Origin: a bacterium
GTDB lineage: Bacteria > Cyanobacteriota > Vampirovibrionia > Obscuribacterales > Obscuribacteraceae
NCBI GenBank assembly: GCA_016124935.1
Contig: WGMS01000011.1
Span: 87,322 to 151,321 of the forward strand
DNA: 64,000 nucleotides
Direction: 5' to 3'
The translations under genes and the position numbers were made by a program. Below the pieces are notes generated by a model. That model worked only from the letters and a program-made list of their open reading frames with translations. It ran no database searches and was not told the origin of the DNA. Positions 15,925-24,867 of this stretch are shown one piece after another. Numbering within the stretch: position 1 is the stretch's first letter; every line of letters begins with the position of its first letter.

Positions 15925-17789
15925 TAGAAAACCGGTCTCCTCGAATCAATTTCGAGTTCCTGTCTGAGCTTGCCGGCTTTTTCCAGATCTCCTTTGTCGG
16001 CGCAGGATTCCGCTAGGTCTTTCAGCACGGATAAAACCTGGGGATGATGGATGCCGAGTATGGATCTGCGCTTATCAAGGCACTCTTTAAGGTTCTCGCA
16101 GGCCTTGTCATAGTCTTTTCCGTTGCGGAAATAATTGCCGAGCGACTGTTTCGGGCAGGCTGTTCGCAAGCTCTCTTTGCCGAAGATGCGGCAGCGTTCT
16201 TTGTAGATCTCTTGGATGCGCTCCTGGCTTGCTTCGTAGTCCCCTCGGGACATTTTTATATCCTCCAGGCTCAGAGCCGGCCAGGTCCATTCTCCTCCGG
16301 TTCTGTCCTTTTCGAGAATCTTTAGAGAGCGTTTGAAAATCGCTTCGGCTTCATCGAGTTTGCCTTGCAGCTTGAGGGTCTCTCCAAGGAAATTGAGATT
16401 TGTTGCAAGGCTGAATTCGGAGAGTGGTTTTTCCTGGTCGTAGAGGACAAGAGCTTTCTTTAAAAGCTGCTCGGCCGAGGCAAGCTCGTTTCTATTGAAG
16501 CTCCAGATCCCAAGTTCCACAAGGCGTGCAGCATTGGCCAGGGGCTGATTCGGGGACTCTTGTGCGGCCAGCTCCAGCACTCTGTCGAGTTCTGCTTCGG
16601 CTTTCTGGGGCTGATTTCTGCGGAAATAGTAGCTGGCCAGCCTCAGTCTGGTCGTCTCTTCTGCTCTAATTTGATTGTTCCTGTTCTCATGATTGATCAG
16701 ACTTATATAGCGCTGCTCTGCCAGTTCGGTATCGCCGGTAATATCATGAGCCATGGCCAGGGCCAGCAAAGCTTCTGCTTTGATGCTGTCGATGTTGTCT
16801 ACGGTGTAGCACCACCAGCCTGCCACTGGAGCGAGCAGACTTGTCTTCCCCCTTGGCTTGAGGATTTCGAGCGCTTCTATCAAGTGGGTCTCGGCCGCGT
16901 CTACTCTACCTGCTTCTATCAATACCTGTCCCAGATTCAAAAGAATATATGCGCGCCATAGTTCCGGATCCGGCAGAGCGCCGCAATCGTTTCTGGCTTT
17001 GGCCAGTTCATTCAAGGCTCCGTCAAATCTGCCTGATTCGGCCAGATATCTGGCACCCGTCACTTTGCTGGTCAATCTTCTTGGATCGGAACGGGCAAAT
17101 TTGTTTCCGGAATCAATCAGCTTGTTGACCGCAGCATCTCTATCGTGGACGGACAAAGCGGTACTTTCCAGTTTCAGCCGGGTTCCCAGAAAACTGAGGT
17201 CTTGCATGAAGATCACAAGAACTCCGCATAGGGCAGCAAGACAGATAGCGATGGTGGAAAGGCGCTTTTTCAGGATGGTTTTATCTGAAACCATCGGCAG
17301 TGGCGTCGCCCGCATGGCATTGAGCCTTGCGAAGATGAAGTTCTCTTCTAGATGAATCGCGATTGGAAAGTCTTTTGTCTTATCAATAACCACTTCTGCG
17401 TCTACTACTCTTCCGTCGAACAACTTTCGCATCACGTTTCTGGGATTGAGCTCCATCGTCTCCAGCTTGACTCCGTTTACTTCGAAGCCTCCCGGTTCGA
17501 TAAAACGGGCATAGTATCGCGGATTGACCGCGCCTTTTTTTATTAGTTGGAACCTGGCCTGAGTGTGTTTACTTTCTTTTATGTCTTCGTTCAGCCTGAT
17601 GCAGAGGCTGCGTTCGATAAGCCCGCCTACCACCGTGACAATGGAGAAACTGAGCACCATCAGGTCGAAGGGCGCTTGAATAACCGGAATCAATTCTGAG
17701 CGGGTGGTGACATAGGCTGTCAAAACCATTATGCCTATTGCGGAGCTGAACATGGCTCGATAGTAAGAGTGGCGGAGACCGATGTGCAT
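15924..17789 (-). CDS. membrane protein with C-terminal TPR repeats
   Basis: The first 60 residues contain two likely membrane helices (about 13-28 and 41-58), a cytoplasmic region of about 110 residues follows, and a third helix (about 181-200) leads into a long TPR region (about 240-615) of the kinesin-light-chain style, e.g. AEAIFKRSLKILEKD and ACENLKECLDKRRSILG. TPRs are protein-binding scaffolds. It is followed directly by a secreted protein with overlapping stop/start. ATG at 17789 has no clear ribosome site, so a later start such as the ATG giving MFSSAIG is possible. Confidence 0.75.
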   Translation of the reverse strand: MHIGLRHSYYRAMFSSAIGIMVLTAYVTTRSELIPVIQAPFDLMVLSFSIVTVVGGLIERSLCIRLNEDIKESKHTQARFQLIKKGAVNPRYYARFIEPGGFEVNGVKLETMELNPRNVMRKLFDGRVVDAEVVIDKTKDFPIAIHLEENFIFARLNAMRATPLPMVSDKTILKKRLSTIAICLAALCGVLVIFMQDLSFLGTRLKLESTALSVHDRDAAVNKLIDSGNKFARSDPRRLTSKVTGARYLAESGRFDGALNELAKARNDCGALPDPELWRAYILLNLGQVLIEAGRVDAAETHLIEALEILKPRGKTSLLAPVAGWWCYTVDNIDSIKAEALLALAMAHDITGDTELAEQRYISLINHENRNNQIRAEETTRLRLASYYFRRNQPQKAEAELDRVLELAAQESPNQPLANAARLVELGIWSFNRNELASAEQLLKKALVLYDQEKPLSEFSLATNLNFLGETLKLQGKLDEAEAIFKRSLKILEKDRTGGEWTWPALSLEDIKMSRGDYEASQERIQEIYKERCRIFGKESLRTACPKQSLGNYFRNGKDYDKACENLKECLDKRRSILGIHHPQVLSVLKDLAESCADKGDLEKAGKLRQELEIDSRRPVF

Positions 17790-17858
17790 CGACTGTTCGC
17801 GAATAAGTAATTCAGAATTGATTGTGTATTACGACTATATCAGTTCTGATTTGATGCT

Positions 17859-18467
17859 TCAGTAGCCGCCTATCGAGGCCCCTCTCACATGTCTGTGGTT
17901 GTCCCAGCCGACCGAGCGAGTTACGCCGGAGAGACCGCCATTCTTCACGAAAACCCCGAACAGGGCGGCAGCGCCCACTACTCCGGCTGCTCTTTTCATC
18001 ATGTCGGGGTTGTTCATAAAGTTACTGGCCGCCTGGGGCATGGTGCTGGCGTTTCCGCCATAGGCTCTTGCATAGCTCTGCTGGGGCATAGCCGCTTGAT
18101 TGTTGTAATAGCTATTGCCGGTACTATTACTATGGCTCTGACTCTGACTGACATTGCCCTGGAGCGTGTTTGCCCCCTGGGGCGCCGAATAGCCCATGGC
18201 TCTATGAAAGTTCAAAGAATCATCGACTATGTCTATTCCGGGACCCGAGCCGGCGCTTGAAACAACTCCGTCAGGGACCACCGGTACTTCGGCTTTCAGT
18301 GATGTCTGGTTGCTCTGCGAAACAGGGATGTTCAGGGCCACAGCCCGGGGACTGAGGTCTTCGGCGAAGACTGCCTGGCAGAATCCTGAAGTCAAGGTTG
18401 TCGAGGTAAAAAAGGCTGTTAAGAGGACTACGGCGACTGATTTGCTAGTTCGAGTTGTTGATTTCAT
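17859..18467 (-). CDS. secreted Gly/Ser/Asn-rich protein, unknown function
   Basis: A signal peptide of about 35 residues ends CQAVFA. The mature protein is low in complexity, rich in Ser, Asn, Gln and Gly (SQSQSHSNSTGNSYYNN), and near the C-terminus contains a hydrophobic stretch AAGVVGAAALFGVFVKNGG that could insert into a membrane. No known domain. It lies 69 bases upstream of the TPR membrane protein on the same strand. Confidence 0.6.
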   Translation of the reverse strand: MKSTTRTSKSVAVVLLTAFFTSTTLTSGFCQAVFAEDLSPRAVALNIPVSQSNQTSLKAEVPVVPDGVVSSAGSGPGIDIVDDSLNFHRAMGYSAPQGANTLQGNVSQSQSHSNSTGNSYYNNQAAMPQQSYARAYGGNASTMPQAASNFMNNPDMMKRAAGVVGAAALFGVFVKNGGLSGVTRSVGWDNHRHVRGASIGGY

Positions 18468-18673
18468 GACCGCGATTTCTAGAGGGTGGGTGATGACCTA
18501 ATCATAGGAAAGCCCGCCGTTTCCGGCATGGGTGGAATTACGAAGCAGGATAGCCCAAGAGGTTGAAACTACGTATGAAGTCCCTTTGGTTTTGATGAAA
18601 AAGCATTAAACTTTTAATCAAGCTAAGAGATCAGCGGATTATTCGGTCTTAAGCAGAGAAAAGCGCCACATGA

Positions 18674-19288
18674 TCAGGACCCTGCTCGGACGCCGGATAG
18701 GGTCATCTTGATCATGTTATCGGCATATTTGCGCAGCACGGCCTCGTCAAAAGAGTCCGGATCGCGGGCCTTGAGTCTGTCGTAGGGCGGGAAAAGCGCA
18801 GCCAGAAGATAGCAGATGAGCTCAGCCTTATAGAGATAATCCGTCGCACTTCTGGCTTTTGGAATCTCTTCATTGCTAGCCGCTTTTTCCAGCAAAAAGG
18901 CGATTTGCATGAATATGGCGCCCTGGAAGTTGATAATTTCGCCCATGATTGCAGGATTAGCGGAAGCGATAACCTCGGGGCTATGCAATTGTCCGTTGGC
19001 TATGGACCAGTAAGACATTACATGTCCGTATAAAAGTTCTTGCAGTACATCCAGATAGGGTTCTCTGGCTTCTTTTACAAGCTTGTGAATACGTTCGAGC
19101 TCCTTGCTCGTGAACTGCTGGACTACCGCTACCAGAATTGCTTCTTTGTTCTTGAATTCAAGATAGACAGAACCTTTGCTGATAGATGCTCGGTCGGCTA
19201 TGTCATCTACTGTGGTCTTTTCAAAGCCATAATAGCCAAATAGCCAGGTAGCCGCTGCCAGTATTTTTTCGCGTCTTGAAAGATTCAT
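18674..19288 (-). CDS. TetR-family transcriptional regulator
   Basis: The N-terminal helix-turn-helix is typical: KILAAATWLFGYYGFEKTTVDDIADRASISKGSVYLEFKNKEAIL in which TTVDDIA and SKGSVY mark the DNA-binding helices. The rest is an all-helical ligand/dimer domain of no specific subfamily. I chose ATG 19288 because AGAGGTA lies 5 bases upstream; a TTG five codons earlier has no such site. It is divergent from the fasciclin gene across a 123-base gap holding a nested palindrome, the likely operator. Confidence 0.88.
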   Translation of the reverse strand: MNLSRREKILAAATWLFGYYGFEKTTVDDIADRASISKGSVYLEFKNKEAILVAVVQQFTSKELERIHKLVKEAREPYLDVLQELLYGHVMSYWSIANGQLHSPEVIASANPAIMGEIINFQGAIFMQIAFLLEKAASNEEIPKARSATDYLYKAELICYLLAALFPPYDRLKARDPDSFDEAVLRKYADNMIKMTLSGVRAGS

Positions 19289-19311
19289 TTGTACCTCTGA
19301 CAAATTTTACA

Positions 19312-19372
19312 ATTAACGAATAAAGGTTTGACTGAAAAGATATAATCAGTCAAAATTTCATAAGTCGTTAAT
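19312..19372. promoter_or_regulatory. nested palindrome, likely TetR operator, with TATAAT box
   Basis: Inner arms TTTGACTGA (19327-19335) and TCAGTCAAA (19346-19354) are perfect 9-base inverted repeats with a 10-base spacer. Outer arms ATTAACGA (19312-19319) and TCGTTAAT (19365-19372) are perfect 8-base repeats with almost the same centre. A consensus TATAAT (19341-19346, plus strand) sits in the inner spacer and overlaps the right arm. Binding of the divergently encoded TetR protein here would block the fasciclin promoter and probably its own. Confidence 0.65.
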
Positions 19373-19411
19373 CCTACTTTATTGCTGCATTGGTTTGCAG
19401 TAGGAGGTCAC

Positions 19412-19960
19412 ATGAAATCCAGTAAATTGAGAAATGTAGCCAGGATAGCCCTTTGCCCTCTTCTGGCGGGCGTTTTCGCCTGGGCTCCGTTCAATGGGGC
19501 CGAGGCCGCCCCGTCTTGTTCCACTAAGAAGGACGTAAAGTCTCAGGCTTCGGCAGAAAAAGACATTGTTGATACCGCTGTGGGTGCAGGAAATTTCAGT
19601 ACCCTGGCCAAAGCCCTTGATGCCGCCGGTCTGGTTGAAACTCTCAAGGGGGAGGGACCCTTTACGGTATTTGCTCCCGATGATGCGGCATTCTCCAGGG
19701 TGCCTTCGGAGGCTCTCAAGTCTTTGCTGGCTGACAAAGACAAGCTGATCAAGGTTCTCACCTACCATGTCGTAAGTGGAGAAGTGCCGGCTAAGAAAGT
19801 AGTGAAATTGAAGTCGGCAAAAACCCTCGAAGGCTCCGATGTTTCCATTAAGAAGCAGGGGGATAAGGTGCTTATCGGAGACGCCGATGTTACGGCCACA
19901 GACATTAAATGCTCAAACGGAGTGATTCATGTAATCGATAAGGTTTTGATGCCACAATAG
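19412..19960 (+). CDS. secreted fasciclin (FAS1) domain protein
   Basis: After a signal peptide ending AEAA there is one FAS1 domain. It has [24 protein letters not shown], then [17 protein letters not shown] (the H1 box), [17 protein letters not shown] (with the YH motif), and [12 protein letters not shown] (H2 box). FAS1 proteins are adhesion or matrix proteins. AGGAGGT lies 3 bases before ATG 19412, so the ten earlier in-frame codons are excluded. It is probably repressed by the divergent TetR regulator. Confidence 0.92.
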   Translation: MKSSKLRNVARIALCPLLAGVFAWAPFNGAEAAPSCSTKKDVKSQASAEKDIVDTAVGAGNFSTLAKALDAAGLVETLKGEGPFTVFAPDDAAFSRVPSEALKSLLADKDKLIKVLTYHVVSGEVPAKKVVKLKSAKTLEGSDVSIKKQGDKVLIGDADVTATDIKCSNGVIHVIDKVLMPQ

Positions 19961-19971
19961 AAACAGTTGCG

Positions 19972-19997
19972 GGGACCGGCGGGTAACTGCCGGTCCC
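19972..19997 (+). terminator. GC-rich hairpin after the fasciclin gene
   Basis: GGGACCGGC (19972-19980) and GCCGGTCCC (19989-19997) form a perfect 9-base-pair stem with an 8-base loop, 11 bases after the fasciclin stop. There is no T-tract, so it may stabilise the 3' end or weaken readthrough into the next gene rather than act as a strong terminator. Confidence 0.5.
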
Positions 19998-20032
19998 GTC
20001 CCATGATGGCGATTCTCGGGAGAGTAAATTCG

Positions 20033-20713
20033 ATGAACAAGGCTATTTTTTTGATGATGAGCTTGTTTTTCATCAATTCAACATTGCTCGCTCAAGATTC
20101 TTTCGCCCAGAATTATGTCTCTAAGCCCTCCTTGGCTAAATTGCCGGTTCCTTACCCGGGGGCATCAAAATCCCTGTCCGATTCTGAGCTCGACAGTATG
20201 TTTAATGCGATGCCTCTCGTTCGCACGGAGAAGCGAGGGCGGTATAACTACGTGGTCGGTTCTGTTCTGGTCGACGCACCGCAGGACCAGGTCTGGGAGA
20301 TCCTGGCCGACTATGAAAAGTCGCCTGAAATCTTTGCTAACTTGAGCTTATGCCAGGTGCTGGGTACCGAAGGCGAAGTTAAGCTGCTCAGGCAAGTTGT
20401 TAAACCGGGCGGTCCATTCAAGTTTGACTATGTCGTCAATTTGATTGAAAAGAAACCCTGCTTGATCCAGTGGAAGCGAAGGTCCGGCTCTTTGAAGGAG
20501 GTCATGGGTACCTGGGAGCTTAAGCCATTCAAGAAAAGTGCTTCGGCTTCCTCGCCTGCCTCCGACTATACTTTCGTCACCTACAGCATTTATCTGGATG
20601 GCGGCCTTGCATTGCCGCCCTGGTTGCTTGCTTCTCAGGTCAAGGGCTATTTGCCCCAGGTACTGAACGCTCTCAAGAAGAGGGTGGAGTCTTCAAATAG
20701 GGGGCGTCGATGA
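20033..20713 (+). CDS. secreted SRPBCC/START-like lipid-binding protein
   Basis: With ATG at 20033 the protein starts with a good signal peptide (MNKAIFLMM to SFA), and CGGGAGAG lies about 9 bases upstream; the earlier in-frame start at 19967 would add a charged stretch in front. The mature part matches the polyketide cyclase/START family: VVGSVLVDAPQDQVWEILADYEKSPEIFANLSLCQVL, then a beta-rich core and a C-terminal helix (LPQVLNALKKRVES). Such proteins hold hydrophobic ligands. It overlaps the following membrane gene (ATGA). Confidence 0.75.
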   Translation: MNKAIFLMMSLFFINSTLLAQDSFAQNYVSKPSLAKLPVPYPGASKSLSDSELDSMFNAMPLVRTEKRGRYNYVVGSVLVDAPQDQVWEILADYEKSPEIFANLSLCQVLGTEGEVKLLRQVVKPGGPFKFDYVVNLIEKKPCLIQWKRRSGSLKEVMGTWELKPFKKSASASSPASDYTFVTYSIYLDGGLALPPWLLASQVKGYLPQVLNALKKRVESSNRGRR

Positions 20714-21039
20714 TTCTTCTTTTGCGGGGCTTGTATGCTTCGATATTCTTATTCATGCTGGCTTTTACCGTATGGTCGGCCACCTGTGAGAGTATTCTGG
20801 ACATTCCTTCTGTGGTGCTTAATGACGTCTGGTTCAAAGCTACTCTTTTTGATGCTTATTTTGCTTTTTTGTCTGTTTTTCTCTGGATCTGCTACCGCGA
20901 GAGATCGCTACCTCTCAAAGTTTTCATGTTTTTTGCAATCGTCTGTCTGGGTAATATCGCAATCTCCCTTTATGTTCTTTTGCTGCTGTTGAGGCTTCAA
21001 CCGGGTGAAGGCGTCGAGGCATTATTCACCAGGAAATAA
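20710..21039 (+). CDS. small membrane protein, DUF1475 family
   Basis: This 109-residue protein has three hydrophobic helices. The pattern LAFTVWSATCES, then WFKATLFDAYFAFLSVFLWICYRE, then CLGNIAISLYVLLLLLRL, matches the DUF1475 family of unknown function. Its ATG overlaps the stop of the START-like gene (ATGA at 20710), so they are translated together. A terminator hairpin follows. Confidence 0.8.
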   Translation: MILLLRGLYASIFLFMLAFTVWSATCESILDIPSVVLNDVWFKATLFDAYFAFLSVFLWICYRERSLPLKVFMFFAIVCLGNIAISLYVLLLLLRLQPGEGVEALFTRK

Positions 21040-21051
21040 AAGGAAAATATT

Positions 21052-21082
21052 AGAAACGGAAGGTTGTCTACCTTCCGTTTCT
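21052..21082. terminator. bidirectional terminator hairpin
   Basis: AGAAACGGAAGGT (21052-21064) and ACCTTCCGTTTCT (21070-21082) form a perfect 13-base-pair stem with a 5-base loop between convergent genes. T-rich sequence follows on the minus strand (AATATTTTCC), with a weaker tail on the plus strand. It can end transcription from both sides. Confidence 0.8.
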
Positions 21083-21100
21083 TGTTCGGAACTACCCTGC

Positions 21101-22285
21101 TTATTGGCTGTAGCCGTTATAAGCGATGGGGGCTGTAAGCGCTGTAGAAGGGCTTCCGGCGAGTTGAAGGGGAGAGTCTAGCTTCAACTCGATGGCTGTT
21201 CCGCTGGGAATTACCACATCACTGCCTTTTCTGGCAATCAGACTTTGAGCTACGCCGAGACCGGCTCCGATTGCGGTACCGGACCAGGCTCCGCGACCGG
21301 CTCCTCTGCCTCCACCGGCGATGGCGCCGATGGCTGTACCGAGGGCGGCTCCGGTGCCGGCTCCCACAGCACCTCTGACACCGGCTTGTACAACTTTGCC
21401 TTTCCAGGTTTCGCCTTTGATGGCGCCATCTTCGATACTATCGTATTTGCCGATTTCACCGACTATGGTGGCAGATATAGGGGCTTCCTGACCATCCGGA
21501 GTACGGAGGCGATTGAAGGTGATGTCGAGAGCTCCGGTTCTTCCAAGGAATTTGCCGGCTTTCGAGTCTGTTACCTGACCGATCAGGGTAGTGCCGACAG
21601 GGATCTGGCTATCACCTAGAATAATCGCCTGACTTACCTTAGCCTGGATCATGTCACCGGCCTTGGCTACGCTGGTGGCGATAGATGTGTCGAGGGTGGC
21701 CGGTATCATCAGTCCGGCAGGAGCGTAGACCACCCGGGCCTGTTTGTAGGCGGGGATCTCCGGTCTGTAGACTGGATGGGGTTGGGTCGAGAAGGTGCTG
21801 GTCTGAGGTGAGTTATGGGCGGTTGCCGGAGCCGGAGCGGAGTCCGATACTCCGGTCAACTGGGAGATGTAGGCGTTGACGCTGGGGCTGTCGCCGAGGG
21901 CGCCGCGCAGGGCATTGGCCCATCTCTGGGCAAGCAATGCCGGAGTGGTGCCGGCCAGCTTGGCGGATGCACCGTCCACAGTGGCTACATGATAGCCGCC
22001 GAGGGTGACCACAGGTAAGCCGTTGACATAGGTGACACCGACTGTTTTATCGCCACTGTCTTTAGTGGCTACTAGGGCGTTGTCCAAATTCTGTTGGATC
22101 TTTGAAGCTCTTATGTCACCGGACATCCCACCGGCAGTGGCGATGTCGTTCATAACTACCGAGCCTGCAATTCTGACATTGGAGTCGGCGGCGAATACTG
22201 CAACCGGGGCGAGCGCAAAGGTCTGTCCCACAACGAGGGTCGCTGCAATTAGAGTTCTCTTGAGGCTTTCCATTTTGGCTTTCAT
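21101..22285 (-). CDS. secreted protein with glycine-zipper-like segment
   Basis: ATG at 22285 has AAGGAT 8 bases upstream and gives a normal signal peptide ending VAVFAADS. The middle region (LMIPATLDTSIATSVAKAGDMIQAKVSQAI) resembles the beta-rich conjugal-transfer/TrbI-like and pilus accessory domains, with IPVGTTLIGQVTDS typical. Then comes a glycine-rich helix repeat (GAGTGAALGTAIGAIAGGG) like a glycine zipper, then VVIPSGTAIELKLDSPL. It is likely a periplasmic or envelope protein; the exact role is unknown. Confidence 0.65.
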   Translation of the reverse strand: MKAKMESLKRTLIAATLVVGQTFALAPVAVFAADSNVRIAGSVVMNDIATAGGMSGDIRASKIQQNLDNALVATKDSGDKTVGVTYVNGLPVVTLGGYHVATVDGASAKLAGTTPALLAQRWANALRGALGDSPSVNAYISQLTGVSDSAPAPATAHNSPQTSTFSTQPHPVYRPEIPAYKQARVVYAPAGLMIPATLDTSIATSVAKAGDMIQAKVSQAIILGDSQIPVGTTLIGQVTDSKAGKFLGRTGALDITFNRLRTPDGQEAPISATIVGEIGKYDSIEDGAIKGETWKGKVVQAGVRGAVGAGTGAALGTAIGAIAGGGRGAGRGAWSGTAIGAGLGVAQSLIARKGSDVVIPSGTAIELKLDSPLQLAGSPSTALTAPIAYNGYSQ

Positions 22286-22535
22286 TATTGTTATCCTTTT
22301 AAAACTTAATCCACGCTTTAGAGGGCCCATGCTCTATTCAGGATTGGCAAATCCGAACTGGGCTAATAGACCCTGGTGCCCCCGAAGATGTTCCCGGCTT
22401 TCTTTATTTCATCTTGGCAAGGCTTGGGATCATTTATATAGGCAAGGATTCGGTGAAGATACCGTATATGATGCTGGCATCCGCCTGGTTGTTCTGCTAT
22501 CCTTCTTGTCTCGTTTATTCAGCAGGTCCCGGGAA

Positions 22536-22919
22536 ATGCAAGACCCTTTGAGCATCATACATTCGGCTGTCGGTGGCGATGAGCCTTTTTACCGGTTGGT
22601 CGAGGAATTCTATAAAGGGGTGGAAGATGACAAAATTCTAAGACCGATGTACCCTGAAGACCTTGAAGCACCAAAAGAGCGCCTCGCTCTTTTTTTGATT
22701 CAGCGCATGGGTGGCGCGACCACCTATAGCGACCAACGTGGGCATCCCAGGATGAGAGCCCGGCATTTGAAGTTTCCTATCGGTCTCAAAGAACGTGATG
22801 CCTGGCTTCTGAACATGGGTCGGGCTCTTGATTGCGTGTCCGAGTTCCAGCCTCACCGGCAAGTACTGGAGGAATTTTTCACAGAATTTGCCACTTTTAT
22901 GATCAATAGACCGGGCTAG
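22536..22919 (+). CDS. truncated haemoglobin, group II (TrHbO-like)
   Basis: A 127-residue globin binds haem and oxygen or NO. PFYRLVEEFYKGV carries the B10 tyrosine, YSDQRGHPRMRARHLKFPIG carries the proximal His77, and the RDAWL that follows carries the G8 tryptophan (90) typical of group II. Length is right for the family. The frame is open far upstream, but sequence before 22536 is not globin-like and overlaps the antisense gene. The ribosome site before ATG 22536 is weak (GGGAA). Confidence 0.9.
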   Translation: MQDPLSIIHSAVGGDEPFYRLVEEFYKGVEDDKILRPMYPEDLEAPKERLALFLIQRMGGATTYSDQRGHPRMRARHLKFPIGLKERDAWLLNMGRALDCVSEFQPHRQVLEEFFTEFATFMINRPG

Positions 22920-22926
22920 CCTGATC

Positions 22927-23832
22927 TTATTGCGAAGAGAAGAAGGTAATCATCCGGGTCATCGCAGAATCGGTTCTGGTCTTATGATCTGCCCCGACCA
23001 GTTCTGTAAATTCGACAGGCTCTTTCACATGCTCTTTTACTTCATCGTAAATCTCTTTGGCTTGAGCCATATAAGCTTCGTCCTCGTTGTCTCCCGATAC
23101 GAAAAGAAGCATCAGAGGGCATTTCAAATCACGGAAATACTCGCCCGGAGAGCGCACTTTCAGCTCCATCGGAATCTGCACATTGAAGGGCGGTTCGGAA
23201 TAGGTTTTCTTCGAGCGTAACATGCTGGTGTTCGGACCGAAGGCTGCTACTTTTTTCAGCTTCGGAGACATCTCAGCCAGTAACCAGATAATTGTTGCTC
23301 CGACTCCGTTTCCTGCTCCGTATATTTCTGAGCTGTCGACTTCGGGCCGGTTGCTAAGCCAGTTTAGCGCGTTGACAGCGTCGACGACTTCGCCGCAGCA
23401 CTGCTCATAATAACCTGGATTGCCATTCTCTGCTCTCCAGGAGGGCAGGAAAACGACATAGCCCGCGTCCACCAGCGGTCTGACCGTTTCGGCGTCATAT
23501 TTGTCCAGGGCGAAGCCCGAGTGCGCGTATAGCACCGCCGGACGTTTGCCCTCTTTGACCACCGGGGTGAACAACCAGCCTTTCATGTCTCTTTTCTCGG
23601 ACTGATAGACCACTGGAATTGCCCCGGCTGGAACACGATTGTCGAAGGGCTGCGGAGCAGAACCTTTGAAGATCGGCTCGGTTTTGAATTCTAGATGCTG
23701 CTTGGTAAAGGGAACGTACTCTTCTTCGACCTTTTCCTGGGTGCAGGAGCTGGTTGCGCAGCTCAAGCCGCTCAACAAAAGCACTGGAGTCATGGTTGAG
23801 AGTAGAAAGGATTTGACTGATTTGAGTTTCAT
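22927..23832 (-). CDS. exported alpha/beta-hydrolase-fold protein without the nucleophile
   Basis: After a signal-like N-terminus the protein follows the dienelactone-hydrolase/acyl-esterase pattern: KGWLFTPVV, RPAVLYAHSGFALDKYD, GYVVFLPSWR, EIYGAGNGVGATIIWLL, LMLLFVSGDNEDEA and VGADHKT. The acid (in SGDNED) and histidine (in ADHK) are present. The nucleophile elbow reads G-N-G-V-G where G-x-S/C-x-G is expected. It may be catalytically dead, or use another residue. The Cys pair in the EQCCGEV segment is notable. I placed the start at 23832 because the earlier in-frame region overlaps plsC. Confidence 0.7.
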   Translation of the reverse strand: MKLKSVKSFLLSTMTPVLLLSGLSCATSSCTQEKVEEEYVPFTKQHLEFKTEPIFKGSAPQPFDNRVPAGAIPVVYQSEKRDMKGWLFTPVVKEGKRPAVLYAHSGFALDKYDAETVRPLVDAGYVVFLPSWRAENGNPGYYEQCCGEVVDAVNALNWLSNRPEVDSSEIYGAGNGVGATIIWLLAEMSPKLKKVAAFGPNTSMLRSKKTYSEPPFNVQIPMELKVRSPGEYFRDLKCPLMLLFVSGDNEDEAYMAQAKEIYDEVKEHVKEPVEFTELVGADHKTRTDSAMTRMITFFSSQ

Positions 23833-23974
23833 CGACGGATTTAGGATTCCCTGGTAAAGCTGGACAATCATACGAATACCATTGTATCGCTTCAAGTCAA
23901 AAAAAAGATTATATTGACAGCCTTCTTGCCGAGGTGCCATCAGTATTGAATACGGTGTTTTCTTTCGACTCGCG

Positions 23975-24751
23975 CTATTCCTTTTTTCTCTCTTCAAGCA
24001 GGTTCTCCTGCTTCAAGGGCAATCTTTTTCGGATCTGATCAAGATTCTCTACCATTATTTGATGGACATGTTTTCGCATAAGACCGGAGCTTCTATCAAA
24101 ATCATCGGGATGTATCGGGGGCAGAACCCGGATAGTGATATCCGATCGAAAACCGATACTTTTGGCATGTTTGCCCAGGATCTCATGAGTGCCGTCTATC
24201 ACCACCGGAATCACCGGGACGTTACAGTCCACCGCGAGCCGGAAGGCTCCATCTCGAAAGTTCTGTATCTCTCCGTTTTCGGAGCGAGTACCTTCCGGGA
24301 ACAATAATATCGAGGAGCCCTGGTTCAGCCAGCCTTTACAAGTATTCATCATCTCTTTGATGCTCTTGAGCTCGCCCCGCTTTATCTTTACATACTGATT
24401 GAGATACATATTCTGTCCGACCAGCGGCATATTGAAGATGGATTCTTTCGAGACGAATTTGAAAGGTTTATAGAGTCCGTAAAGAACCAGAATATCCCAA
24501 TAAGATTGATGATTAGCCACCAGTACATAGGTCTTATTGGGATCAATCAGCTCCCTACCTTCGAAGCGGCATGGCCAGCCGGGATTGGTGTAGAGATAGA
24601 ACATGCCCCAGAAACTTGCAAACAAATGAGCGATTCTCCGGTTCTTATCGAAGGGAAAGGTGAAGAGACAGATGATTGCGACGATGGAGCAAAAGAAAAT
24701 GCTGGTGCCGAAGAAATATGCTGTCCAGAGAATAGTTGTCAGTTTCTGCAT
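23975..24751 (-). CDS. plsC: 1-acyl-sn-glycerol-3-phosphate acyltransferase
   Basis: Makes phosphatidic acid by acylating lysophosphatidate at the membrane. Motif I NHQSYWD (His81-Asp86), motif III FPEGTRS (151-157) and the final VPVIPVVIDGTHEI are all present. One or two N-terminal membrane helices (about 9-32) anchor it. 258 residues is usual for the family. There is no obvious lipid-synthesis neighbour. Confidence 0.92.
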   Translation of the reverse strand: MQKLTTILWTAYFFGTSIFFCSIVAIICLFTFPFDKNRRIAHLFASFWGMFYLYTNPGWPCRFEGRELIDPNKTYVLVANHQSYWDILVLYGLYKPFKFVSKESIFNMPLVGQNMYLNQYVKIKRGELKSIKEMMNTCKGWLNQGSSILLFPEGTRSENGEIQNFRDGAFRLAVDCNVPVIPVVIDGTHEILGKHAKSIGFRSDITIRVLPPIHPDDFDRSSGLMRKHVHQIMVENLDQIRKRLPLKQENLLEERKKE

Positions 24752-24867
24752 AAAGCCAGGTGAGATTTCCCTTCAGGTAAGGGCATTATAAAGGGCTCCA
24801 GCGCCGAAAACATTCTGCCACTTTAATGTGCAAGCCCAGACCAGGTCCCTGTTGCGCATCCGTCGGG

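Noticed and set aside
22032..22535. In-frame extension upstream of the truncated haemoglobin
   Set aside because: It overlaps the antisense gene at 21101-22285, and nothing before 22536 resembles a globin or signal peptide.
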